From NCBI RefSeq assembly GCF_031177825.1, contig NZ_JAPSKE010000019.1:1-64000 (forward strand): 64,000 nucleotides of DNA, in the 5' to 3' direction. This document shows, one piece after another, positions 1-7,861 of this stretch. The DNA is from Paenibacillus sp. GTDB taxonomy: Bacteria; Bacillota; Bacilli; Paenibacillales; YIM-B00363. The notes below the pieces were generated by a model that was given only the letters and a program-made list of their open reading frames with translations, searched no databases and was not told the origin of the DNA. Positions within the stretch are counted from its first letter, which is position 1, and each line of letters starts with the position of its first letter. The translations under genes and the position numbers were made by a program.

Positions 1-648
1 GCGATTCCGTTCGATCGGCACGAACGGTTCGGCGAGACGTATCTTCGCTTCAAGGACCGGGACGGTCTCCAGCTGGAGATCGTCGCCCGCGAAGCCGGGT
101 CGCAGAGCCGTTGGTCGTTCGGCGGCGTCTCGACGGAGCATGCGATCAAAGGCTTCGGCGGCGCCGTGCTCTACAGCATGGCCCCCGAGAAGACGATGCA
201 TACGCTGCAGCATGTCATGGGTCTCGAGCGCGTCGGCGAGGATCAAGGGCTGGTTCGTTTCCAAGCGCCCGGAGAGCTTGGCAATCTGGTGGACGTCAAC
301 GCCGTCGTTATGGGCCGAGGTCATGGCGGCGCCGGCACGGTTCACCACATCGCATGGCGGGCTAAGGATGTGCCGGATCAAGAGCAGTGGAGAAGCCACG
401 TCGCCGAGCAAGGATTTCAGCCGACGCCGATCGTGGACCGCCAATATTTCACCGCGATCTACTTCCGCGAAGAAGGGGAAATCTTGTTCGAGATCGCGAC
501 GGACCCGCCAGGATTCGAACGAGACGAACCGTTCGAGACGTTGGGCGAGAAGCTGATGCTTCCGGATTGGTTCGAGCCGCATCGCGAGCAGATCGTGCAA
601 GGCCTGACTCCGTTCGAGGTTCGCGTGTTGAAGGAGGATGCGGAATGA
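1..648 (+). CDS. Ring-cleaving dioxygenase, VOC/glyoxalase family (MhqE/MhqO-like), 5' end missing
   Basis: The reading frame is open from the first base, so the true start lies upstream and only about 215 C-terminal codons are present. The visible part has the VOC pattern of an HHIAWRAKD segment (metal-ligand His region), then YFTAIYFREEGEILFEIATDPPGF, a typical end of glyoxalase/extradiol dioxygenase proteins whose Glu would complete the metal site (motif given in pieces: YFTAIYFRE, then GEILFEIATD). The stop codon overlaps the ATG of the next gene (ATGA), so the two are translationally coupled. In Bacillus subtilis such a dioxygenase pairs with the MhqD hydrolase in MhqR-controlled quinone and catechol detoxification. 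The family call is firm; the substrate is inferred from context. Confidence 0.85.
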   Translation, partial: AIPFDRHERFGETYLRFKDRDGLQLEIVAREAGSQSRWSFGGVSTEHAIKGFGGAVLYSMAPEKTMHTLQHVMGLERVGEDQGLVRFQAPGELGNLVDVNAVVMGRGHGGAGTVHHIAWRAKDVPDQEQWRSHVAEQGFQPTPIVDRQYFTAIYFREEGEILFEIATDPPGFERDEPFETLGEKLMLPDWFEPHREQIVQGLTPFEVRVLKEDAE

Positions 649-1253
649 AGCATCTCTATCGGAAGGGGAGCGACCCCTCCGCTCCGACGCTGCTGCTGCT
701 GCACGGCACGGGCGGCACCGAGCAGGATTTACTGCCCCTCGCCAGCGAAATCGACGCTTCCGCTTCCGTCTTGAGCGTGCGGGGCAATGTGTCGGAGAAC
801 GGCATGCCGCGGTTTTTCCGAAGACTGGCCGAAGGCGTGTTCGACGAAGCGGATCTTCTCGCCAGAACGCAGGAGCTGCATGAGTTCGTCGACGCGGCCG
901 CGGGCGAGTACGGGTTCGACCGGAACAACGTGGTCGCCATCGGTTACTCTAACGGCGCGAACATCGCCGGCAGCTTATTGTTCCATATCGAGGGTTCCCT
1001 AAGAGGCGCGATATTGCACCATCCGATGGTGCCTCGGCGGGGCGTGGCGCTGCCGGACTTGTCGGGGACGCCGATCTTCATCGGAGCGGGACGGAACGAC
1101 CCGATCTGCACGCCGCAGGAGACGGAGGAGCTTACGGCCCTGTTGGAAGAGGCCGGAGCCGCGGTGGCCGTCCACTGGGAATATGCCGGACATCGGCTGA
1201 CCGGGACGGAAGCGAAGGCGGCGGGCGACTGGTATCGGAGCGTATTCGCATGA
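645..1253 (+). CDS. mhqD: Carboxylesterase / phospholipase-like alpha/beta hydrolase (MhqD-like)
   Basis: A 202-residue alpha/beta hydrolase. It shows an oxyanion-type segment LLLLHGTGG, the nucleophile elbow GYSNGANIA, an acid-bearing stretch GAGRNDPICTP and a late AGHRLT containing the presumed catalytic His. Length and order match the small single-domain carboxylesterase/phospholipase family that includes MhqD. The start is the ATG overlapping the stop of the preceding dioxygenase. A 4-base overlap also joins it to the following flavin reductase, so the three form one operon. Likely role is hydrolysis of products in aromatic or quinone stress; the exact substrate cannot be read from sequence. 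Confidence 0.8.
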   Translation: MKHLYRKGSDPSAPTLLLLHGTGGTEQDLLPLASEIDASASVLSVRGNVSENGMPRFFRRLAEGVFDEADLLARTQELHEFVDAAAGEYGFDRNNVVAIGYSNGANIAGSLLFHIEGSLRGAILHHPMVPRRGVALPDLSGTPIFIGAGRNDPICTPQETEELTALLEEAGAAVAVHWEYAGHRLTGTEAKAAGDWYRSVFA

Positions 1254-1861
1254 TCTCTATCGATCCGGCGCAGCGAACGGCCCGAGACAATTATAAGTTG
1301 TTGATCGGCAGCATTATTCCCCGGCCGATCGCGTTCGTCACGACGGTATCCGACATAGGCGTGTTGAACGCCGCGCCCTTCAGTTACTTCTCGATCGTAT
1401 CGAGCGCGCCTCCCATGATCTCCGTATCCGTTCAGCGGAAATCGGGTACCAGGAAGGATACGGCTCGCAATGCGATCGGCGCCGGAGCGTTCGTCGTTCA
1501 TATCGTAGACGAGACGAACGTCGAAGCGGTCAACCGGACGGCCGCCGGCCTCCCTTCGGACGAGAGCGAAGTGACGTATGCCGCCTTGACGCCCGTGGCC
1601 AGCGAGGCGATCGCCGTTCCCGGCGTCCGAGAAGCGAAGATTCGGATGGAGTGCGTCTTGGAGAAGGCGCTGGAGCTTGGGGGAACCGACGCGGAGCCGG
1701 CATGCGATCTGTTGATCGGGCGCGTCGTCCGGTTTCACCTCGCGGAAGAGGTGTACCAAGGCGGGTATATTCTCGCGGATCGGCTGCAGCCGGTCAGTCG
1801 CTTGGCGGGGAACGAGTATGCCGCGCTCGGCAAGTCGTTTACGCTGGAGCGTCCGCAATAA
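1250..1861 (+). CDS. Flavin reductase-like protein (FMN-binding split barrel, DIM6/NTAB type)
   Basis: A 203-residue protein with the split-barrel flavin-reductase signature: IPRPIAFVTT near residue 25, then NAAPFSYF and a PPMISVSV strand. This family binds FMN and reduces flavin or flavin-like substrates with NAD(P)H. It starts with an ATG overlapping the hydrolase stop and is the last gene of the operon, followed by a strong hairpin. Linkage to a ring-cleaving dioxygenase and esterase suggests a role in reducing quinones or supplying reduced flavin, but that is inference. Confidence 0.8.
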   Translation: MISIDPAQRTARDNYKLLIGSIIPRPIAFVTTVSDIGVLNAAPFSYFSIVSSAPPMISVSVQRKSGTRKDTARNAIGAGAFVVHIVDETNVEAVNRTAAGLPSDESEVTYAALTPVASEAIAVPGVREAKIRMECVLEKALELGGTDAEPACDLLIGRVVRFHLAEEVYQGGYILADRLQPVSRLAGNEYAALGKSFTLERPQ

Positions 1862-1872
1862 TATATCAAGAA

Positions 1873-1905
1873 GGGCCCCGTCGATTCGGACGGGGCCCTG
1901 TTTTT
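1873..1905 (+). terminator. Rho-independent terminator
   Basis: GGGCCCCGTC and GACGGGGCCC form a perfect 10-bp stem around the hexaloop GATTCG, followed by T-G-TTTTT. It ends the mhq-like operon and overlaps the 3' end of the converging oxidoreductase gene. Confidence 0.9.
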
Positions 1906-3017
1906 CAGTCGATCGTCTGGAACGTCTGCGTCTCCGCGGACTGCCTTGCGAGCAAGCACATCCGGGCGCTGATCAGTCCGTCTTCCAAGGTGCTTAGGGA
2001 CGCCGCACCGGTAAGGATGATGTCCAAAAAGTTGGCCGCCAGCCGCTCGTCGCCGCCGAAGTGGCCTTCGCCGTGCTCGAATTCATAACGGTCGACGCGG
2101 GCCTTATGGTGATGGAACACTTGAATCAGGCCGGTCGTGAAATCGAACTCGACCGTGCCCTTGTACCCTAGAAATCTTGCGCCGCGGGAGGCGGCCTTCC
2201 GACGGGCGAAGAAGTTCTGCGTGTAAGAGGCATGCATTCCGCCTTCATATCGAATGAGGGCGCTGCCGGAATCCTCGTTGCCGGTGTCCTCGGCGAAGGC
2301 GCAGTACGGCCACTTCTCCTCTTCGGCCGTGCCGACCGTGCTCTCGGCGCAAGTCCGGTTTTCCTCGCATTCCATGCACTTCAGCCCCGCCGGCTTGTTC
2401 CCCTTGAATACTTGCTTCGAGGTCATGGCCGTCACGGCTACGGCTTTGCGGCCCGCTACATAGTTCAGATAGTCGAAGTCATGCGTCGCTTTCTGAAGGA
2501 ACAGTCCTCCCGTCTCCGCCTCGTCCCGGTACCAGCTGTGGTAGTATACTCCGCCATACGGTACGTTGTTGACCGCCTGGATGTGCTCTACGGTACCGAT
2601 CGTCCCCGAGTCGACGATGTCCTTCACCTGCTGCACGATCGTCGTCAACCGCAGCGGGTGAGACACGACGACCGGCGTCGCGTACGCGAGGGAGGCCTCC
2701 TTCAGGCGCCGCCAATCCTCCATGGTGGTCGAGACCGGCTTCTCCAAGTAAAGCGGAATGCCGGTCGGGAGCGCTTCGAGCGCATACTGCGTGTGTAAGG
2801 AGCACCGAGTTCCGATCATGAGACCGTCCGGTCCGATCGTCCGAACCAGCTCGTCCACGGACGAGAACGTCGGGGGGGCGTCGGAGCCGTCCGTCGCGTC
2901 GCCCGCCGCATATCTGGGATCCACGATGCCTGCGATGACGATGTCCGGGTTCAACTTCCGCATCACGCGAATTACGTCCTTGATTCGACTGCCGTAGCCG
3001 ATTACGCCGATCTTCAT
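1905..3017 (-). CDS. Gfo/Idh/MocA family oxidoreductase
   Basis: A 370-residue NAD(P)-dependent sugar or inositol dehydrogenase-like protein. The N-terminus MKIGVIGYGSR is the Rossmann dinucleotide-binding motif, and YLEKPVSTT near residue 95 is the EKP catalytic motif of the family. HDFDYLNYVAG carries the expected conserved His/Asp. An internal CMECEENRTC stretch is Cys-rich, which is unusual for the family and could bind metal. I place the start at the ATG at 3017, nine bases after GGAGG; the ATG nine bases upstream is directly fused to that GGAGG and is less likely. It diverges from an AraC regulator, which probably controls it. The substrate is unknown. Confidence 0.85.
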   Translation of the reverse strand: MKIGVIGYGSRIKDVIRVMRKLNPDIVIAGIVDPRYAAGDATDGSDAPPTFSSVDELVRTIGPDGLMIGTRCSLHTQYALEALPTGIPLYLEKPVSTTMEDWRRLKEASLAYATPVVVSHPLRLTTIVQQVKDIVDSGTIGTVEHIQAVNNVPYGGVYYHSWYRDEAETGGLFLQKATHDFDYLNYVAGRKAVAVTAMTSKQVFKGNKPAGLKCMECEENRTCAESTVGTAEEEKWPYCAFAEDTGNEDSGSALIRYEGGMHASYTQNFFARRKAASRGARFLGYKGTVEFDFTTGLIQVFHHHKARVDRYEFEHGEGHFGGDERLAANFLDIILTGAASLSTLEDGLISARMCLLARQSAETQTFQTID

Positions 3018-3090
3018 TCGTAACATCCTCCATGTCGATGTGGAAAATTTCTATGTGCCTCCATTATAAAAAATCGGAGCTCGCCGGGTC

Positions 3091-4128
3091 TTGTCGAATC
3101 AGCCGTTTTTCTTGCAAAATCGGCTCGTCGACGGACGCGTCGCAATCGAATACAATGAAATCGACAAGCGCATTCGGGTGAGGATGAACGGTCTGAAGGA
3201 GGCCCGATGTCCGGTGGACGGGATCAATAAGCCATATTTCAAGCAGTATCTCGAGGGTAGAGTGCGGCTGGAACGCACGATCGTCATCGACGAGCTGGTG
3301 ACGTTGTTTTATTTCGAGTTTGCGAAAAACTACCGTTTCGAAGGCGAATTCCACGATTTCTGGGAGATGGTGTACGTCGATCACGGCGAGGTAACGGTGA
3401 CCGCGGACGACGCGCAATGCCGGCTGACGCCCGGAACGATTATCTTTCATAAGCCTGGGGAATTCCACAGCTTCTACGCGAGCGGGGGGACGGCTCCGAA
3501 TATCGTCGTCGTCTCCTTCTGCAGCGATTCCCCTGCCATGGCCGCTTTCGAACGAGCGGTGTTCCGCCTCGACGACAAGGAGCGGGACTTGCTCTCGGGG
3601 ATCGTCCGGGAGGGGAAGGCCGGCTTCCGATTCCCGTTCACGTATCCGTTGATTCGCAGGGAGGATGCTCCGCTCGGGTGCGAGCAGCGGCTTCTGCACT
3701 ATCTGGAGTCGTTCCTGCTGCAGCTGCTGTGCAACAACGCGAGAGGCACCGCGCAAACCGCGCTGCGCTCGCTGCCTAGGGATAAGGAATACCGCTCCTT
3801 GGTACAGGCGGTCATCGGGTTCATGGAGCGGCGCATCGACGAACCGCTGACCCTCGGGGAGATCAGCCAAGCGATGCATGTAACGAAGGCGCGTCTGAAG
3901 GAAGTGTTCAAGGAGCAAACCGGACAATCGGTCATGCGGTATTTCAGCTTAATGAAGATGGAACGAGCGAAGAAGATCATCCGCGAGGAGGCGTGCAGCT
4001 TCTCGGAGGTCGCGGAACGGCTCGGCTTCGCGACGCCCCAATACTTTTCCAACGTCTTCAAGAAGCTGACGGGCGCGAGTCCGTCGGAGTACGCCAGAAG
4101 CGTGAAGGCCCGGTCGGAGGACTTTTAG
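3091..4128 (+). CDS. AraC family transcriptional regulator with cupin-like sensor domain
   Basis: The N-terminal half reads as a cupin sensor (DFWEMVYVDHGEVTV, then GTIIFHKPGEFHSF). The C-terminal 100 residues form the two-helix-turn-helix AraC domain (EPLTLGEISQAMHVTKARL, then FSEVAERLGFATPQYFSNV and the closing F-K-TG-SPSEYA pattern). This architecture is typical of regulators of sugar catabolism. The start is uncertain: the TTG at 3091 gives 345 residues but has a weak ribosome site, while the ATG at 3184 gives 314 residues and sits directly after GGTGAGG. It is divergent from the Gfo/Idh gene with a gap of under 200 bases, the usual arrangement for a regulator and its target. Confidence 0.85.
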   Translation: MSNQPFFLQNRLVDGRVAIEYNEIDKRIRVRMNGLKEARCPVDGINKPYFKQYLEGRVRLERTIVIDELVTLFYFEFAKNYRFEGEFHDFWEMVYVDHGEVTVTADDAQCRLTPGTIIFHKPGEFHSFYASGGTAPNIVVVSFCSDSPAMAAFERAVFRLDDKERDLLSGIVREGKAGFRFPFTYPLIRREDAPLGCEQRLLHYLESFLLQLLCNNARGTAQTALRSLPRDKEYRSLVQAVIGFMERRIDEPLTLGEISQAMHVTKARLKEVFKEQTGQSVMRYFSLMKMERAKKIIREEACSFSEVAERLGFATPQYFSNVFKKLTGASPSEYARSVKARSEDF

Positions 4129-4130
4129 CA

Positions 4131-4229
4131 TGTGGACAAAGTCCGATGTGGATATGTTCATAAGCGGGAAAAGGCGACCGGGCGGGGATGTTCTGGTTAG
4201 TCACACCCTGTTGTTAACATTGTGGATAA
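4131..4229 (+). promoter_or_regulatory. Three DnaA-box-like nonamers in one orientation
   Basis: TGTGGACAA at 4131-4139, TGTGGATAT at 4147-4155 and TGTGGATAA at 4221-4229 are the complements of TTGTCCACA, ATATCCACA and the perfect DnaA box TTATCCACA. They lie within about 100 bases between two genes. No AT-rich unwinding element, dnaA or dnaN is nearby, so this is not the replication origin. It could be an accessory DnaA cluster or chance. Confidence 0.35.
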
Positions 4230-4318
4230 GTCAAGTTGCCCACGTATTTCCAACATAGCTCGCACGCCGAGAGGGGAACCTATGGTTGTCTGATAAACTA
4301 ATCCATAGGGGGATCTCC

Positions 4319-4669
4319 ATGAACCGTAAGCTATTGGCATTGGTCGGCGTCGCTTGTTTGTCTAGCTCGTTGTTAACGGCATGCGGGCAAGCCGGAGACG
4401 ATGGGACCACCAGAGTCAACAATGTGAACGGCTATTCGCAGAACCGTAACGGCGGACTCATGAATCGCGACGGCGTCATGAATAACGGCATGGATCGCGG
4501 CATGGTTACCCCGCTCAACGGGACCAACGGCTACCGGAATTACGGGGTCGAAGGCGGCCGGGACGTCGGCGCGAACGGCACGGGCGTGTCGGGGTCCAGC
4601 GACGATCTCGGATCGGGCGGCATGGGCATCGGGAACAACCGAGGCATGGGGATCGGCAACAACCGGTAA
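4319..4669 (+). CDS. Small Asn/Gly-rich lipoprotein
   Basis: A 116-residue secreted protein. The signal peptide MNRKLLALVGVACLSSS ends in a lipobox LLTAC, so the mature protein should be lipid-anchored at its Cys. The mature part is low-complexity and rich in Asn, Gly and Met, ending in two tandem copies of GMGIGNNR. The start is the ATG six bases after GGGGG; an in-frame ATG 33 bases upstream lacks a ribosome site and would spoil the signal peptide. A terminator follows directly. I do not recognise the family; similar Asn-rich lipoproteins occur in spore formers, but no function can be assigned. Confidence 0.75.
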   Translation: MNRKLLALVGVACLSSSLLTACGQAGDDGTTRVNNVNGYSQNRNGGLMNRDGVMNNGMDRGMVTPLNGTNGYRNYGVEGGRDVGANGTGVSGSSDDLGSGGMGIGNNRGMGIGNNR

Positions 4670-4696
4670 GAGAACCCTTAGGATCAGCGAAGACAG

Positions 4697-4726
4697 CCCG
4701 TCGGCAACCATGCCGACGGGTTCTTT
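4697..4726 (+). terminator. Rho-independent terminator
   Basis: CCCGTCGGCA and TGCCGACGGG form a 10-bp stem around ACCA, followed by TTCTTT. It ends the lipoprotein transcript. Confidence 0.85.
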
Positions 4727-4768
4727 CGCATAGCTTCCCGCATGGCTTCCTCTCCTTCGGACGAATGG

Positions 4769-4774
4769 TATAAT
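4769..4774 (+). promoter_or_regulatory. Probable -10 element for the glycosidase gene
   Basis: A perfect TATAAT lies 33 bases before the GAGGAG-preceded ATG of the next gene. No convincing -35 is visible at the usual distance, so it may depend on an activator. Confidence 0.5.
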
Positions 4775-4807
4775 GGTAGAATCATACAACGAAGAGGAGC
4801 TTTCGGC

Positions 4808-6427
4808 ATGAATCGAACGCAAACCGAACACCCCGTCCTAGCGTTCGCGCGCGAGGAATGGAACAGACTATCCGCTCTGCAGCCGCGATCCGAAGGAGAG
4901 GAGCTCGTCCTCTGCACGTGGTCCGACCTAGCAGGGCACGATGCGGAACGTCTCTCTCCCGACATCAGGGAGAAGATGAGAGCGTCGACCGGTTCCGACG
5001 ACTATATCATCGCGGAAGGGGCGGGCCGACTCGTCCTCGCCGGGAAGAACGAACGGGCGACGTTGTTCGCCTTGTATCAATATGCTAGAGAAGCGTGGGG
5101 GCTGCGGCGCGCCTATCCGGGGACCGACATCGTCTTCGACGAGGAGGCGCCGATGCGCGCCGCCGCGACGGGCGTCTTCGGGCGCTTCTATTCTCCTCGC
5201 TTCGAACGCAGGGGCTTCGTCGTGGAAAACTACAACGACCCGGCGTATGTAAAGCTCCTGATCGATTGGCTGGCCAAGAACGGACAGAACGAAATCTTCT
5301 TCACGTTCATGCTCTGGGACGCGGTTCGGGACGAGATCGCTCCGGAGATCGCGAAGCGGGGCCTTCGCGTCACGCTCGGCGGCCATAGCATGAAGTTTTT
5401 CACCGATCGCTCGGCGAGCTTCCGGGCTATCCAAGGCGATCATCCGTATACGGCCAAGAAGCAGTTCAATTATAAAGACGAGACTTGGTTTCCGGCGTTC
5501 TTCGATCAGATCGCGGCGTATTGCAAGGACGTCCCGAATTTGACGACGCTCTCGCTATGGCCGGAGGATGTGGCGGACAACAGCGGCGCGGGCTTCCTGT
5601 CCTCGTATATCCGGTTCACGGAGCGATTGAAGGCGCATCTCCGGGCGGCGGGGATCGAGGCGGACGTCGAGCACATCGCTTACAATGCGGGCCTGTCTTG
5701 GGATATGCTCGAACCGGACGGCATCGCTCCTTCCGACGGCGCGGACGTGCTCTTCGCTTATTGGGGACGAGATTACCGATACGGGTATGAGGCGTCTCCG
5801 CACGAGAACGAGCATCGGGCAAGGAAGGCGCTGGAGGAATGGACGGCGGCGGTGCGCGGACAAGGGCGCAGGACGACGATCTTCGAATATTACAGCGATC
5901 ACTTCATGATGTCCTCGCTGTTCCCCGCGCTGCCTAGACGCATCGCGGAGGACGTCGATTTTTACGCGAGGCTGGGCGTCGACGGATTGGTCGACTTGAT
6001 CGTACCTTACAAGGGCCCGCTCGATTATCCGTGGATTTGGGCGCACGGCTTCAACAGCTTCGTCTTCGCCAGGGCGCTGTGGGGAGAACCGCTGGAGGAT
6101 ATCCTGGACGAATACTACGCCGGGTATCCGGCCGCGGAGCGCGGGAGCGTCCGAGCGATGTTCGAGCGGATCGAGGAGACGGTCGCGGAGGCGACGCGGT
6201 GGAACGTGCCCCTGTTTCCCGCCAGAGCGGTGGATGTCGAGCGGGCGGTCGCCGACGCGGAGCAAGCCGATGCCGTCATCGCGATGCTGGGGCGCATCCA
6301 AGCGGCGCTCGGGACGAACGCGCCGGAAGGGGAGCCCGCCGGCAGCTACGAGACATACGTCCGGCGCCTGATCGAGCAGTCCGCGGCGCTCGAGAAGCAG
6401 TGGCGGAAGAAGCGGGAGTCGCTCTAG
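4808..6427 (+). CDS. Putative glycoside hydrolase-like protein (DUF4838-like or related barrel enzyme)
   Basis: A 539-residue protein without a signal peptide. The N-terminal part (to about residue 110) resembles the small domain that precedes many glycosidase barrels and ends in GLRRAYPGTDIV, seen in GH20/GH67-like proteins. The central part looks like an alpha/beta barrel, with LAKNGQNEIFFTFMLWD, TTLSLWPEDVADNSG, VLFAYWGRDYRYG and FEYYSDHFM as candidate strand-end motifs containing acidic residues. The start is the ATG preceded by GAGGAG; the longer frame has no ribosome site. It stands alone between a terminator and the MFS leader region. I cannot identify catalytic residues securely, so substrate and GH family are open. 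Confidence 0.55.
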   Translation: MNRTQTEHPVLAFAREEWNRLSALQPRSEGEELVLCTWSDLAGHDAERLSPDIREKMRASTGSDDYIIAEGAGRLVLAGKNERATLFALYQYAREAWGLRRAYPGTDIVFDEEAPMRAAATGVFGRFYSPRFERRGFVVENYNDPAYVKLLIDWLAKNGQNEIFFTFMLWDAVRDEIAPEIAKRGLRVTLGGHSMKFFTDRSASFRAIQGDHPYTAKKQFNYKDETWFPAFFDQIAAYCKDVPNLTTLSLWPEDVADNSGAGFLSSYIRFTERLKAHLRAAGIEADVEHIAYNAGLSWDMLEPDGIAPSDGADVLFAYWGRDYRYGYEASPHENEHRARKALEEWTAAVRGQGRRTTIFEYYSDHFMMSSLFPALPRRIAEDVDFYARLGVDGLVDLIVPYKGPLDYPWIWAHGFNSFVFARALWGEPLEDILDEYYAGYPAAERGSVRAMFERIEETVAEATRWNVPLFPARAVDVERAVADAEQADAVIAMLGRIQAALGTNAPEGEPAGSYETYVRRLIEQSAALEKQWRKKRESL

Positions 6428-6433
6428 CTCCCG

Positions 6434-6462
6434 TTGCCCGCCGCGTTCGTTCTTGTTATGAT
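6434..6462 (+). promoter_or_regulatory. SigA-type promoter of the macrolide-leader transcript
   Basis: TTGCCC at 6434-6439 and TATGAT at 6457-6462 are 17 bases apart. The predicted start near 6469 leaves only about ten bases before the leader's AGGAGG, as expected for a transcript built around a leader peptide. Confidence 0.7.
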
Positions 6463-6492
6463 AGATTGTATTGGATGTAGGAGGTGCTCCGA

Positions 6493-6519
6493 GTGACGCA
6501 TTCCATTCGATTGAGGTAA
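6493..6519 (+). CDS. 8-codon leader peptide MTHSIRLR (ErmDL/MefA-leader-like)
   Basis: A GTG-initiated 8-codon frame, MTHSIRLR then TAA, sits eight bases after a perfect AGGAGG and 129 bases upstream of a Mef-like exporter. From memory, the ErmD leader begins MTHSMRLR and the mef(A) leader is MTASMRLR; both stall ribosomes at the Arg-Leu-Arg segment when a macrolide is bound. This peptide differs from the ErmD leader start at one residue (Ile for Met). Stalling would free the downstream RNA from the attenuator described next. The match in peptide, position and downstream gene together make chance unlikely. Confidence 0.85.
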   Translation: MTHSIRLR

Positions 6520-6554
6520 GGCTAGAAGCGCGGCGAATCGGCTCGATCATTTTT
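6509..6554 (+). promoter_or_regulatory. Predicted transcription attenuator coupled to the leader peptide
   Basis: GATTGAG at 6509-6515, inside leader codons 6-8, can pair with CTCGATC at 6542-6548 (one G-U pair), followed by A and TTTTT at 6550-6554. A ribosome stalled on the Arg-Leu-Arg codons would cover the 5' arm and prevent the terminator. A competing pairing (CCATTCG at 6503-6509 with CGAATCGG at 6534-6541, one bulge) may add another state. The stem is short with a long loop, so energy should be computed. Confidence 0.55.
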
Positions 6555-6648
6555 CAAGAAAGAAGAATGTGCGGGTTTATTTGAGCTGCGATTTTCGTCC
6601 GTTCCTATCCCAATCGAATCCGAATGAAACCAAAGGAGAACCTACCCT

Positions 6649-7854
6649 ATGCAATCGCAATGGAAGAAATCGTTCGCGTTCATCTTCAGCGGACAAATCT
6701 TTTCGATATTAACTTCGTTCATGGTTCAATTCTCGATCATCTGGCACCTTACGGAAACCACGGGTTCGGCCGCGGTGCTGATGATCGCCGGACTGGCGGG
6801 ATTTCTGCCGCAAGCGGTGTTAGGTCCGTTCATCGGCGTCTGGCTTGACCGCTGGAACCGCAAGCGGACGATGATCGTCGCCGACTCCGTCATCGCCCTC
6901 TCGAGTTTGCTGTTAGGCGCGTATTACTTATGGGGGGAACCGAGCTTATGGGTCGTGTATGCGATCCTGCTGATCCGTTCGACGGCGTCGTCCTTCCATG
7001 CGCCGGCGTTCCAAGCGGCGATCCCGCTGATCGCGCCGGGGGAGCAGTTAACGCGCGTGGCGGGCTGGCATCAGCTGGTGTTCTCTTCCTCCAGCGTGCT
7101 CGGGCCGGCGCTCGGCATCGCGGTATATTCGGCGACGTCGCTCGGCACCGTGCTGCTCTTGGACGTGGCCGGCGCCTTGCTCGCGAATCTGATGCTGTTG
7201 TTCGTCAGAATCGAGCAGCCGAAGCCGGAGGCCGTCCAGTCGCCATCGTTCCGGAAGGAATTCAAGCTCGGCTGGGAGTCGTTCGTCGCGGCGAAGCCGA
7301 TCGTCTTCCTCTCGATCGCCATGGCCGTGTTCAGCGTCGTGTTCATGCCCCTCGCCATGCTGTTTCCGCTCATGACGCTGTCGCACTTCGGCCGCGGAGG
7401 ATACAGCGCGAGCGTCATCGAAGCCGTCTTCGGCGTCGGCATGATCTTGGGCGGCGCGTTGTTGTCCGCCTTCGCCTCGAAGTGGAAGGACACGACGTAT
7501 ATGAGCCTCAGCTTAGTCGTAATCGGGCTGACCTGCGTCGGAAGCGGAGCGATCGGAAACGAGGCGTTCGTCGCCTTCGCGGTTCTTTCGTTCTTCATGG
7601 GCGCGGCGGCGCCTCTCTTCAACGGGCCGTACATGGCGATGATCCAGAAGTCGTTCGAGCCCGAGAAGCTGGGCCGCGTGCTGTCGATCGTCACGAGCAT
7701 CGGACTGCTGTCTTCGCCGATCGGGCTGCTGCTGGCCGGACCGGTCGTCGATCGCTTCGGCGTGCAGACCTGGTTTTTCTGGTCGGGCATCGTCGTCGTG
7801 CTGATCGGCGTCTTGATCTACGCCAAGTTTTATCGCAATAGGGAACAAGCGTAA
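6649..7854 (+). CDS. MFS efflux transporter, Mef (macrolide efflux)-like
   Basis: A 401-residue 12-helix major facilitator, matching the length of Mef proteins (about 405). Similarity to remembered Mef(A) is seen in AGLAGFLPQAVLGPFIGVW, then LDRWNRKRTM (the motif-A loop between helices 2 and 3) and LLIRSTASSFHAPAFQAA, PLIAPGEQLTRVAG and the late EKLGRVLSIVTSIGLLSSP. The ATG follows AAAGGAG by ten bases. The gene lies behind the MTHSIRLR leader, which strongly suggests induction by ribosome-targeting macrolides. It exports small hydrophobic compounds in exchange for protons. No ABC-F (msrD-like) gene follows, unlike the mobile mef-msr units. Confidence 0.85.
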   Translation: MQSQWKKSFAFIFSGQIFSILTSFMVQFSIIWHLTETTGSAAVLMIAGLAGFLPQAVLGPFIGVWLDRWNRKRTMIVADSVIALSSLLLGAYYLWGEPSLWVVYAILLIRSTASSFHAPAFQAAIPLIAPGEQLTRVAGWHQLVFSSSSVLGPALGIAVYSATSLGTVLLLDVAGALLANLMLLFVRIEQPKPEAVQSPSFRKEFKLGWESFVAAKPIVFLSIAMAVFSVVFMPLAMLFPLMTLSHFGRGGYSASVIEAVFGVGMILGGALLSAFASKWKDTTYMSLSLVVIGLTCVGSGAIGNEAFVAFAVLSFFMGAAAPLFNGPYMAMIQKSFEPEKLGRVLSIVTSIGLLSSPIGLLLAGPVVDRFGVQTWFFWSGIVVVLIGVLIYAKFYRNREQA

Positions 7855-7861
7855 ACCATCG

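Noticed and set aside
944..1858. 304-codon open frame on the minus strand
   Set aside because: It lies opposite the MhqD-like and flavin-reductase genes, is rich in Arg and has no ribosome site. It is a codon-bias shadow, as are most long opposite-strand frames in this GC-rich window.
5555..6550. 331-codon minus-strand frame opposite the glycosidase and leader region
   Set aside because: Arg/Pro-rich shadow with no motif and no ribosome site; it would also run through the macrolide-leader promoter.
6649..7854. Possible mobile mef-msr resistance unit
   Set aside because: No transposase, no ABC-F gene and no change in codon use; the exporter appears to be chromosomal.
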